Of a stretch of 29,825 nt of DNA, positions 1 to 7,583 are shown in pieces (positions within the stretch are counted from its first letter, which is position 1; every line of letters begins with the position of its first letter). The notes under the pieces were generated by a model. The model worked only from the letters and a program-made list of their open reading frames with translations. It had not been told where the DNA came from and ran no database searches. A program made the translations under genes and the position numbers. This DNA comes from CAZGXM01 sp964529795 (GTDB lineage Bacteria > Bacillota > JADQBR01). The DNA is taken from positions 1-29,825 of the forward strand of contig CAZGXM010000031.1 of the NCBI GenBank assembly GCA_964529795.1, written 5' to 3'.

Positions 1-59
1 GAATCCCCCTTAACAACCCCCATGTTCAGGAAATTATCCACAGGGCATAATTTCCCAAA

Positions 60-86
60 CATAAAAAAACCCCTGAGGGGTTTATT
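60..86 (-). terminator. Terminator of the degS-degU operon
   Basis: A perfect 7-bp inverted repeat (AAACCCC at 67-73, GGGGTTT at 77-83, 3-nt loop) is followed on the minus strand by a run of seven Ts. It lies about 60 bp beyond the response regulator stop, so it should end that transcript. Positions 1-59 show no gene I can support. Confidence 0.85.
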
Positions 87-144
87 GCCGGGCAGAACGC
101 AGCATGTCATCACCGTTATTAAAAATGGCCCACTCCAGGGGCTG

Positions 145-789
145 CTACTCCTTGACCATGTTATGCTTCAAGGCAAAAACTGCCGCCTGGGTGCGGTCGT
201 TGACATCTAGCTTTCGTAGAATGTTTGTTATATGATTTTTTACGGTTTTCTCGCTGATAAACAACATCTCGCCAATTTCTTTATTGGACAGCCCTTGAAC
301 AATTGCTTGCAAAACCTCTGTTTCTCGCGGTGTCAGCCGGGGCATTTCCGCCTTGTTCTGCGAAAGTTTTTGAAACTGGTCCAATAGTTTTGAAGTAACA
401 TTGGGATGAATGATGGATTTGCCCTCAGCCACATATTTGACGGCCTCTACCAGACTTTCCGCATCCACATCCTTTAAAACATAGCCGGATACGCCGGCGT
501 TTACCAATTCAAAGACATATTCTTCATCGTCGTGTATGGTTAAGGCAATTACACCGGTTTCCGGAAATTCCTCTTTAATTATTTTTGTCGCTTCCAAACC
601 GTTCATTACCGGCATGTTAATATCCATTAATACCACATCAGGTCCCAATTTACGCGTTAACTCAACAGCTTCAGTCCCGTCAGCGGCTTCCGCCACCACC
701 TGCAGCTGCGGTTCCATAGCAAGTATTTTCCCCAAACCCTGTCTGATCAGCGCATGGTCATCAACAATTAAAATCCTGATTAGGTCCAT
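145..789 (-). CDS. degU: NarL/FixJ-type response regulator, DegU-like
   Basis: DNA-binding response regulator, partner of the kinase encoded just upstream. Numbered from a GTG at 795 (216 aa), the receiver domain fills about residues 5-120 with acidic pair D12/D13, phospho-acceptor D58 and K108. A LuxR-type helix-turn-helix follows at about 150-212 (LTPRETEVLQAI, then ISEKTVKNHITNILRKL). The GTG overlaps the kinase stop codon, but the AAAGGAG ribosome site lies only 3 nt from it and 8 nt from the ATG at 789, so I choose ATG 789 (214 aa). Translational coupling with the kinase is likely. Length and domain order match DegU/NarL regulators. The target genes cannot be read from this window, and the DegU name is by similarity and pairing. 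Confidence 0.9.
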   Translation of the reverse strand: MDLIRILIVDDHALIRQGLGKILAMEPQLQVVAEAADGTEAVELTRKLGPDVVLMDINMPVMNGLEATKIIKEEFPETGVIALTIHDDEEYVFELVNAGVSGYVLKDVDAESLVEAVKYVAEGKSIIHPNVTSKLLDQFQKLSQNKAEMPRLTPRETEVLQAIVQGLSNKEIGEMLFISEKTVKNHITNILRKLDVNDRTQAAVFALKHNMVKE

Positions 790-794
790 CGGCA

Positions 795-1928
795 CTACTC
801 CTTTACCGGAATCTGCAGTTTGACTTTCGTCCCCTGGCCCGGGGCACTGGAAATATTAAAAGTCCCCTCCAGCAGCTCTACCCTCTCCCGCATACCAATT
901 AACCCAAAACCTTTATTATTCGGCCCCATCTTTTCCTTTACATCAAACCCAACTCCATCATCCACAATCGTGCAGTTCACTTTATTCGGCCTTATTTCCA
1001 AGCGTACTACCACTTTCCTGGCTTGAGCATGTTTATAACTATTATTGATTGCCTCTTGAACAACTCGAAAAATGGCAACTTCCAGAGAAGAGGAAATTCG
1101 CCGCTCCTGCCCAATGGTAACCAGTTCCACCGGCAGTCTGGTTCGCTCCTGATATTCGGTAAAATACCTTTTCAGAGTGGGCACAATTCCCAAATCATCC
1201 AGTGTCATCGGCCGTAAATCAAATATAATCTTCCGTACATCCTGCAGGCTGGCCTTTACCGCCTCCTTTAAAGCCCGTAATTCCACAGGTACCTGGGCCG
1301 GGTTTTTCTCCAATAAGCGCTCGCATATTTCCGCCCGCAAAATAACACTGGCCATTGATTGGGCAGGCCCGTCATGAATATCCCTGGCAACCCGGCGCCG
1401 TTCTTCTTCCTGAGCTTTTATGACCTGAATGCCAAGGTTTTGCCGCTGCTGTATTTCTTCTAATTTTTCCGAAATTCCCTGAAGGTTTCCGGTGAGCAGC
1501 CGCAGCGCAATCCCGACATTACTGATCAGCTTTTCTGCCTTGTCTTCTGTTTCCGTCAGTTTCCGCAAGCTCAGTTCCAATTCCGTTCTGCGTGACCTTA
1601 ACTGGCTCTCCCTTTCTCTCAATAACCCCAATCTTACCTGGTAATCGCGGGCGTTTTCGTAAGCCTCCTTGATATCTTTTTCCGTGTAACGATTAAAATT
1701 TCTGCTCACTTCCATTAAACGAAACCGTGCAGTTTTTTCCGCCTTCTCCAATTCGTCCACTTCCTGAATTGTTTTCGCGGTTTTGATTTGAATGTTTTCC
1801 AGTTCTCTTTTTACGCGTTCTTTTTCCAGCCTGGCGTTTTCCGCGATATCGTATATTTGTTCTTTTCCTTTTTCCACCGATGTTATGGTTTCCTTGATTA
1901 TCCGGTCCAAGGTGTTGATATCGAACAC
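795..1928 (-). CDS. degS: Cytoplasmic sensor histidine kinase, DegS-like
   Basis: A 377-aa soluble histidine kinase with no membrane segment. Residues 1 to about 165 are highly charged and helical, resembling the DegS coiled-coil sensor domain. The HisKA_3 dimerisation motif ARDIHDGPAQ places the phosphorylated histidine at H185. A HATPase_c domain follows, with the N-box QEAINNSYKHA and the G boxes VDDGVGFD and GFGLIGMRER. It should phosphorylate the response regulator encoded immediately downstream. The start is GTG at 1928, preceded by a GGGAG-like ribosome site. Upstream (1929-2185) I see no gene and no convincing promoter. The input signal is unknown. DegS proteins usually respond to cytoplasmic cues, which fits the missing transmembrane region. 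Confidence 0.9.
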   Translation of the reverse strand: MFDINTLDRIIKETITSVEKGKEQIYDIAENARLEKERVKRELENIQIKTAKTIQEVDELEKAEKTARFRLMEVSRNFNRYTEKDIKEAYENARDYQVRLGLLRERESQLRSRRTELELSLRKLTETEDKAEKLISNVGIALRLLTGNLQGISEKLEEIQQRQNLGIQVIKAQEEERRRVARDIHDGPAQSMASVILRAEICERLLEKNPAQVPVELRALKEAVKASLQDVRKIIFDLRPMTLDDLGIVPTLKRYFTEYQERTRLPVELVTIGQERRISSSLEVAIFRVVQEAINNSYKHAQARKVVVRLEIRPNKVNCTIVDDGVGFDVKEKMGPNNKGFGLIGMRERVELLEGTFNISSAPGQGTKVKLQIPVKE

Positions 1929-2182
1929 TGCTCACACTCCCTGCTGACCTTTTCTCATCAGAAATTATTCGCGAACAAACAGCAATTTTTGGGGGTACAT
2001 TTGCATAAATTTGCCGCTCTACGAGAAAAACCTCTTTTGTCCCTTATATCGACAAAGTGATAATAAAAAATTGATAAGACGTAGAAAGTAATTTAATGGC
2101 TTACAACGAAAACGCAGGTTAAAAACCTGATGAAAAAAATAAAGAAAAGAGTTAACCTCTTTCCCCGGAAAAGTATTTGCCA

Positions 2183-2216
2183 GGCAAAACGGCAAGGACT
2201 GAAATCTCCTTGCCGT
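2183..2216 (-). terminator. Terminator downstream of tRNA-Val
   Basis: A perfect 10-bp stem (2189-2198 with 2207-2216) has an 8-nt loop and is followed on the minus strand by a short T run. On the plus strand it is followed by TGTTTTT, so it may work in both directions. It begins 12 nt after the tRNA CCA end. Confidence 0.75.
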
Positions 2217-2227
2217 TGTTTTTAATC

Positions 2228-2304
2228 TGGTGGGCCCACCCTGACTTGAACAGGGGACCTCTTGCATGTCAAGCAAGCACTCTAACCGACTGAGCTATGG
2301 GCCC
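2228..2304 (-). tRNA. tRNA-Val (anticodon GAC)
   Basis: On the minus strand a full cloverleaf can be drawn. The acceptor stem is GGGCCCA/TGGGCCC, the D arm is GCTC...GAGT, the anticodon stem CTTGC/GCAAG encloses loop TTGACAT (anticodon GAC), and the T arm is CCCTG-TTCAAGT-CAGGG. The discriminator is A and the CCA end is encoded. Total length is 77 nt. GAC reads the valine codons GUC and GUU. The gene stands alone between the glutamate synthase operon and degS. Confidence 0.95.
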
Positions 2305-2340
2305 GGAAAGCGGTGGCAGCTGAACCACCGCTGTAGAAAT

Positions 2341-2369
2341 ATTATGACTGAAAAAGGGGGATATGTCAA
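2341..2369 (-). promoter_or_regulatory. Sigma-A promoter for tRNA-Val
   Basis: TTGACA (2364-2369), a 17-nt spacer and CATAAT (2341-2346) on the minus strand. Transcription should start about 30 nt before the mature tRNA 5' end. Confidence 0.8.
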
Positions 2370-2384
2370 GTAACGCGTGCCAGT

Positions 2385-3119
2385 TCAGTAATGGGTATAA
2401 AGGTTGCCGTAAGGACGGATGTTATATGGCACCAACTTTGTAAACTCTTCGTTTAAAATGTCTCTTGCGGAATAATCAAAATACGCCGCAAATTCTTTAA
2501 TGTATGACTTTAAGGCTTTATTGTCCGCCTCGGTCAATGGCTCCACCTGAACTTCCTTACCCAATTTATATTGGGGTACCCTGCCGCGCAAATACATTAC
2601 CCCACCATGCATACCCGTACCGCAGAAATCGCCTACCAGTTCCCTGGCACCGGTCAGACCGAGCACAACCAAAATTCCGCCGGCCATGTATTCACCAAAA
2701 AAACTTCCCGCACTACCGCCGACCACTATCAACGGTATTAAATCCTTGTATTCTTTCATGTGAATACCTACGCGGTAACCCACGTCGTCCCGGACAAATA
2801 CTTTACCGCCCCGCATGGCATAACCGGTAACATCACCACTGCAGCCGTGAATAACAACAGTACCACTGCTCATGGTATTGGCGGTACCGTCCTGGGCGTT
2901 GCCTTTGACTACCACTTTGGCCCCGTTCATATAGGCGGCCAGGTCGTTGCCGGGCGTGCCTTCCAAGGTTAACTTTACGTTTCCCGGCAGGGCATCGCCA
3001 ATATACCGCTGGCCGTTCACATTTTTTATCTTGATATTTGTTTCCCCCTGACTTACCATGTCACGGATTTTTTCATTCAGCTGTTTATAGTATAAACCTT
3101 GGGCATCTATTACCGCCAT
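2385..3119 (-). CDS. Glutamate synthase GXGXG-domain subunit (GltB C-terminal-like)
   Basis: A 244-aa stand-alone version of the C-terminal beta-helix domain of glutamate synthase, related to GltB C-terminal, GlxC and FwdC-like domains. It contains the repeated glycine-rich turns typical of the GXGXG fold (YIGDALPGNVKL, YAMRGGKVFVRDDVG, GGILVVLGL, GMHGGVMYLRG). In the fused enzyme this domain is structural and positions the ammonia tunnel between the glutaminase and FMN sites. It overlaps the upstream oxidoreductase gene by 10 nt and is the last gene of the glutamate synthase operon. The start ATG at 3119 follows a GGGGGTGTGGTGG stretch. The split-gene form is known from archaea and Clostridia. 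Confidence 0.85.
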   Translation of the reverse strand: MAVIDAQGLYYKQLNEKIRDMVSQGETNIKIKNVNGQRYIGDALPGNVKLTLEGTPGNDLAAYMNGAKVVVKGNAQDGTANTMSSGTVVIHGCSGDVTGYAMRGGKVFVRDDVGYRVGIHMKEYKDLIPLIVVGGSAGSFFGEYMAGGILVVLGLTGARELVGDFCGTGMHGGVMYLRGRVPQYKLGKEVQVEPLTEADNKALKSYIKEFAAYFDYSARDILNEEFTKLVPYNIRPYGNLYTHY

Positions 3120-4378
3120 TCCACCACACCCCCTTGCAGTCGGGACCGGCGTGTCTCTCCGGGCAGCACGATCAGCCCGGGGTCACTATTCAACAATTGG
3201 TCGATAATGTCGCTTATATCTGCCTGTTCCAGCATCAAACCGGTGAGAATACCACTTCTGTCCACGGCATTAATGCGGATAAAGCCAACAAGCCTGCCGT
3301 CTTTCACCAGCAGCTTCAAGTACTTGTCTTCCGCCTGCTTGACATACTCCTTGGCATCGGGGTCTTTTAGCAAACCGGCGGTAACCATGGGCAGCCCAAA
3401 GAAGCCAATGGCGTTCTTGGGAAAACCACCGGGGTAAACCACATCCTCGCCGGTCATATTGGCCCCGGCCACCCGTCCCTGCTGGTAAGCATTGGGGAGA
3501 ATGGGGATCACCCGATTTTGTCGGAGCAGCAGGTCGTAATTTTCAGCTACGTCACCGGCGGCATAAATACCGTCAACACTGGTACGCATGTGGTCATCGG
3601 TAACAATACCGCGGTTTACCTTTATTCCCGTTTGTTTGACCAGGTCGGTATTGGGCACTACTCCTACCGCCATAACCACTATATCCGCAGCCAGTTCCGT
3701 ACCGTCAGCCAGACTGACAGTTTTTCCTTTTCCGCTGCGGGTAATGGCCTCAGCAGTTGTACCCAGATAAAATTGGATACCTTTGCTTTCCAAATGCTGT
3801 TGCACCAGTTGTGCAGCACTTTCATCCAAAATGCTGCCGAGAATATGCGGCGCCAAATCTATCACGGTAACATCCACTTCCCGCTTGACCAGCCCCTCGG
3901 CAGCTTTTAAGCCGATTAAACCGGCACCGACAATAACCGCTTTTTTCCCGGGAACAGCATCTTTTTTCAGTTCCTTCGCATCATCCAGCTTGATAAAAGT
4001 ATGGATACCGTCACCATGTAATTCTTCCAGACCCTTAACTGGCGGGACAAAGGGTTTGCCGCCGGTGGCAAGCAAAAGCCGGTCATAAGTAACTTTTTCG
4101 TTACCTTCCAGTATGACCTGTTCCCCTTCAGTATCCAGGAAAACTGCTTTTTTCCCCAGTTTTACTTCTACATTATTCTTTTGATAGAAATCTTTTGGCC
4201 GGTAACGCATGTTTTCTTCTTTTTTAACTCCCGCCAAAAAGTATGAAATTAAAGGACGGGAATAAGTGTGGTAAGGTTCATGGGCAATAAGCAAAATAGA
4301 GTTTTTTGCGTCATACTGCCTGATACTTTCCACAGCGCCGATAGCTGCTGCGGAATTGCCAATTATACAATAGCGCAA
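3110..4378 (-). CDS. FAD-dependent NAD(P)H oxidoreductase of the glutamate synthase operon
   Basis: A pyridine nucleotide-disulfide oxidoreductase-family flavoprotein of about 422 aa. The N-terminal FAD Rossmann motif is CIIGNSAAAIGAVESI, the central NAD(P)-binding motif is VIVGAGLIGLKAAEGL, and the second FAD motif is GIYAAGDVAE. The family includes rubredoxin reductases and the NirB-type N-terminal flavoprotein. I place the start at TTG 4378: GAGGAGGGG lies just upstream, the protein then begins with the FAD motif, and the preceding stop codon is 1 nt away. An in-frame extension to 4468 would overlap the Fe-S gene and has no family counterpart. In this operon it probably passes electrons from NAD(P)H through the neighbouring Fe-S protein to the FMN subunit. 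The donor is not proven by the sequence. Confidence 0.85.
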   Translation of the reverse strand: MRYCIIGNSAAAIGAVESIRQYDAKNSILLIAHEPYHTYSRPLISYFLAGVKKEENMRYRPKDFYQKNNVEVKLGKKAVFLDTEGEQVILEGNEKVTYDRLLLATGGKPFVPPVKGLEELHGDGIHTFIKLDDAKELKKDAVPGKKAVIVGAGLIGLKAAEGLVKREVDVTVIDLAPHILGSILDESAAQLVQQHLESKGIQFYLGTTAEAITRSGKGKTVSLADGTELAADIVVMAVGVVPNTDLVKQTGIKVNRGIVTDDHMRTSVDGIYAAGDVAENYDLLLRQNRVIPILPNAYQQGRVAGANMTGEDVVYPGGFPKNAIGFFGLPMVTAGLLKDPDAKEYVKQAEDKYLKLLVKDGRLVGFIRINAVDRSGILTGLMLEQADISDIIDQLLNSDPGLIVLPGETRRSRLQGGVVEWR

Positions 4379-4379
4379 C

Positions 4380-4832
4380 TTATTCCCCTCCTCTCTCGCC
4401 AAGTACCAGTGCACCGTTGGGACAGTTTTCCACGCAGGCCGGGTTCCCCTGCTCCAGGCAGAAGTCACACTTGGCCACTACCTTGCCGGCACCTTCGTCA
4501 CGGAAAATGGCCCCGTAGGGACAGACCAGGATGCAGGTCCAACAACCTACACAGCGCTCTTTGTCATTGAGTATCGCTCCTGTTTCTTCATCCCGGTACA
4601 TGGCGCCGGTAATACATGCGGATAAACAGTGGGGTTCCTCGCAGTGCCGGCACTGCAGGGCAAAGGAAAGAGGTTTGTCTTCCTCCACTTTTACCCGGGG
4701 CACCGGCCTCACTTCCACCTTTTTAAAAGCCTTTACCAAATCATTGGGATATTTGGTATGCACTGCCGAGCAGTAGATTTCGCAGAGCCGACAGCCAATA
4801 CAATACTCTTCTCTTGCATAGATCCTTTTCAT
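4380..4832 (-). CDS. Four-cluster ferredoxin-like electron transfer protein
   Basis: A 150-aa Fe-S protein with four cysteine groups: CIGCRLCEIYC near the N-terminus, CRHCEEPHCLSAC, CVGCWTCILVCP and CDFCLEQGNPACVENCP. This is the HycB/DmsB-type pattern that binds up to four [4Fe-4S] clusters. It lies between the FMN synthase subunit (13 nt upstream) and the FAD oxidoreductase (1 nt downstream). It is therefore the likely wire between them. There is no signal peptide, so it is cytoplasmic. Similar Fe-S subunits accompany split glutamate synthases in archaea and Clostridia. An independent ferredoxin function cannot be excluded. Confidence 0.85.
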   Translation of the reverse strand: MKRIYAREEYCIGCRLCEIYCSAVHTKYPNDLVKAFKKVEVRPVPRVKVEEDKPLSFALQCRHCEEPHCLSACITGAMYRDEETGAILNDKERCVGCWTCILVCPYGAIFRDEGAGKVVAKCDFCLEQGNPACVENCPNGALVLGERGGE

Positions 4833-4844
4833 CCGCTCACCCTC

Positions 4845-6347
4845 CTATTCCCCGGCAGCCTTAACGCCTAAAATATTCAATTCCCGGTCAGTCAAGCCAA
4901 CTCCGCGGAGCATCAAACGGTTACCCCGCAGGCTCTCGATGGCATTGATACCCATGCCACCCAGCATTTCCTTAATTTCATGTTTCCAGGCTCTGAGCAG
5001 GTTTGCCGCTCTCCAGGCGCCAATTTCCGGATTCAATCTTTTTACCAGGTTGGGGTCCTGGGTGGCAATGCCCCAATTACATTTACCGGTATAACATTTC
5101 TGGCACATGTGACAGCCGAGAGCCAGAAGAGCAGCGCTGCCAATATATACAGCATCAGCGCCCAAAGCAATTGCTTTCATTATATCGGCGCTGTTCCTGA
5201 CGCTCCCGGCAATCGCCAGTGATACCTGATGGCGGATGCTTTCCGCCCGCAGGCGGCTGTCCACCGCCGCCAACGCCAGTTCTATGGGTATACCGACATT
5301 GTCCCGCGTTCGCAGGGGCGTAGCACCGGTACCGCCGCGGAAACCGTCAATGGTAATAAAATCCGCCCCTGCCCGGGCAATACCGGAAGCAATGGCGGCC
5401 ACATTGTGCACCGCGGCGATCTTGACTCCCACCGGCTTCTTGTACCGTACAGCTTCCTTAAGCGAGTAGATAAGCTGGCGTAAATCCTCAATGGAATAGA
5501 TATCGTGATGGGGTGCCGGTGAAAGTGCATCGCTGCCCTCTGGAATCATTCTGGTCTCAGAAACCTCCCGGCCTACTTTTTCACCGGGCAGGTGACCGCC
5601 AATCCCCGGTTTTGCACCCTGGCCGATTTTGATTTCTACAGCAGCACCCGCTTCAAGATACTCAGGATGAACCCCGAAACGACCTGAAGCCACCTGGACA
5701 ATGGCGTTGTCACCATATTCGTACAGGTCCCTGTGTAGTCCACCCTCCCCGGTATTAAAAACAGTGCCCATCTCCCGGGCCGCTGCCGCCAAGGACTTGA
5801 TGGCATTAAGACTGATCGAACCAAAGGACATCGCTGAAAACATAACCGGCAGCTCCAAATTTAATTGAGGCGGCAATTCCGTTTCCAGTTTGCCATTCTT
5901 AAAGTCCAACTTGTCAGGTTTTCTGCCGATGAAAGTCTGTACTTCCATGGGCTCCCGCAGCGGGTCAATAGACGGGTTGGTCACCTGACTGGCGTTTAAT
6001 AACAGGTGATCCCAGTAAATGGGGTAAGGTTGATCGTTACCCATACCCGTGAGCAGGATGCCGCCGCTTTCCGCCTGCTTGTATATTGCCTTGATGGCAG
6101 CAGGTGTCCAGTTGGCATTGGCACGAAAATCCAGGGGAAATTGCCTGATGGATAAAGCTTTGGTGGGACACAGGGTCACACACCGGTGACAACCAACGCA
6201 TGCTTCATCCCGGCACTGCAAGGTATCCGTTTCCTCATCATAAACGTGCACTTCATTGGCACACTGTCTGACGCATACTTTACAGCTAATACACCTGTCC
6301 AAATTTCTTTCTATAAGAAATTCCGGGGTCTTCATTGACAAACTCAT
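4845..6347 (-). CDS. Glutamate synthase FMN-binding subunit with N-terminal ferredoxin domain
   Basis: The catalytic synthase subunit (about 500 aa), which converts 2-oxoglutarate plus ammonia and reductant to glutamate on FMN. The N-terminus carries two [4Fe-4S] motifs (CISCKVCVRQC and CVGCHRCVTLCP). A GltB-type TIM barrel follows, with MSFGSISLNAIKSLA, NTGEGGLHRDLY, KIGQGAKPGIGGHLPG and DGFRGGTGATP. The 3Fe-4S-type cysteines are in CHMCQKCYTGKC. The start is ATG 6347, which overlaps the upstream stop codon as ATGA and implies coupling. A longer reading frame to 6425 would run inside the preceding gene. The ferredoxin insert marks the archaeal/clostridial GltS class, in contrast to bacterial NADPH-GOGAT. 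Confidence 0.9.
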   Translation of the reverse strand: MSLSMKTPEFLIERNLDRCISCKVCVRQCANEVHVYDEETDTLQCRDEACVGCHRCVTLCPTKALSIRQFPLDFRANANWTPAAIKAIYKQAESGGILLTGMGNDQPYPIYWDHLLLNASQVTNPSIDPLREPMEVQTFIGRKPDKLDFKNGKLETELPPQLNLELPVMFSAMSFGSISLNAIKSLAAAAREMGTVFNTGEGGLHRDLYEYGDNAIVQVASGRFGVHPEYLEAGAAVEIKIGQGAKPGIGGHLPGEKVGREVSETRMIPEGSDALSPAPHHDIYSIEDLRQLIYSLKEAVRYKKPVGVKIAAVHNVAAIASGIARAGADFITIDGFRGGTGATPLRTRDNVGIPIELALAAVDSRLRAESIRHQVSLAIAGSVRNSADIMKAIALGADAVYIGSAALLALGCHMCQKCYTGKCNWGIATQDPNLVKRLNPEIGAWRAANLLRAWKHEIKEMLGGMGINAIESLRGNRLMLRGVGLTDRELNILGVKAAGE

Positions 6348-7438
6348 AAGCTTTCCACCCCTTCCAGCAAGGCAATTACCGGTTCGCCGCCCTGCGGTGA
6401 CCATACTTTCTGCGGATTGGGACAAACGGCACGAATAGCCGCTTCCTCACTGGCAACATAGGTAACTTCATTATCCTCAGCAGCAACCAGAGAACGCAGT
6501 TTTATCCTGTCGTTAAGAGCAACAAAACCGTTTTTTGAACCGAGAATGATGGAAAACGGCCCGTTAACCAGGAGACTGCCATATGTGAGTCGTAAAGCTT
6601 GGGCAACCGCTTTTTTCTGCTCGTCCATTCTGTCGATGGTGTCCCAAAATGGTGCCGCTATAGTTTTAATAGCCAGATCCAGAGGCAAACCATGTCTGCG
6701 CAGCAGCAGGTCAAAGATGTATGTGATGGCCTCTGTATCTGTCTGCAGCGTGCACTGATAATCAAACATTTCCAGGTAACGCCGGTTGGCATCATAAGAG
6801 GATATCTCACCGTTGTGTACTACTGACCAGTCCAGCAAGGTAAAGGGATGCGCACCTCCCCACCAGCCGGGAGTATTGGTGGGAAAACGCCCGTGAGCAG
6901 TCCAAATATAGCCTTCATACTCATCCAGGCGGTAAAACTCGCCCACATCCTCCGGGAAACCCAGCGCTTTAAATGCCCCCATGTTTTTGCCGCTGGAAGC
7001 TACAAATGCTCCCTTATACTGGCTGTTAATCTTCATCACGCATTGGACAACGTACTCATCTGCGGAAAGTTCGGCATCCCGCAGTTTATCCTCCAGCGGT
7101 TTCATAAAGTAACGCCAAAGTATGGGACCTTTGCCGATACCACAAACTTTTCTGGTGGGAATCACACCGGATAATTCCACCGAAAAATGGGCGTTAAAAA
7201 AGCGCTCCACATCCTCCTTGGCCTGCATAGAGTCGTAAAACATGTGAAAGGCATAATGCTCTTTGTATTCCGGATAAATACCGTACGCCGCAAAACCGCC
7301 GCCCAAACCGTTGGACCTGTCATGCATAACCACAATGGAATCAATAATTTTGGTGCCGGAGAAGCGGCTGCGTTTCCGGTTGATAATACCACTGATTGCG
7401 CATCCCGACGGAATACGCACGTCTCCTTCCATTAACAC
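6344..7438 (-). CDS. Class II glutamine amidotransferase subunit of glutamate synthase
   Basis: A 364-aa Ntn-type glutaminase that releases ammonia from glutamine for the FMN subunit. The N-terminus reads SGCAISGIIN, so the nucleophilic cysteine is C13 and must be exposed by removing a short leader rather than only Met. Other family motifs are MHDRSNGLGGGFAAYGIYP, WTAHGRFPTNTPGWWGGAHPF (substrate loop) and VHNGEISSYDANRRYLE. The start is GTG 7438 with GGAGG 7 nt upstream. It follows glnA by about 145 nt with no terminator that I can see, so it may be transcribed from the glnA promoter and share its antitermination control. Confidence 0.88.
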   Translation of the reverse strand: MLMEGDVRIPSGCAISGIINRKRSRFSGTKIIDSIVVMHDRSNGLGGGFAAYGIYPEYKEHYAFHMFYDSMQAKEDVERFFNAHFSVELSGVIPTRKVCGIGKGPILWRYFMKPLEDKLRDAELSADEYVVQCVMKINSQYKGAFVASSGKNMGAFKALGFPEDVGEFYRLDEYEGYIWTAHGRFPTNTPGWWGGAHPFTLLDWSVVHNGEISSYDANRRYLEMFDYQCTLQTDTEAITYIFDLLLRRHGLPLDLAIKTIAAPFWDTIDRMDEQKKAVAQALRLTYGSLLVNGPFSIILGSKNGFVALNDRIKLRSLVAAEDNEVTYVASEEAAIRAVCPNPQKVWSPQGGEPVIALLEGVESL

Positions 7439-7583
7439 CGTACCACCTCCAAATTCGATATTCGAGGCGAGAGGTTCGAGGTTCGATTCTGGGGTAATCT
7501 TTGGGGCCCAATAAATTTCCTGATAACCCCGAACTTCGCATCCTCAAGCAAAAGTAATGTTCATAACCACAATCAGGATTAGA

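Noticed and set aside
2019..2276. An 85-codon minus-strand frame between degS and the tRNA
   Set aside because: It runs through the tRNA gene and its terminator, has no family features and no ribosome site.
4379..4468. A longer N-terminus for the FAD oxidoreductase (start at 4468)
   Set aside because: It overlaps the Fe-S gene, has no good ribosome site, and places 30 unrelated residues before the FAD motif. TTG 4378 fits better.
6348..6425. A longer start for the FMN subunit at 6425
   Set aside because: It lies inside the glutaminase gene. ATG 6347 shows an ATGA overlap and starts near the ferredoxin motif.
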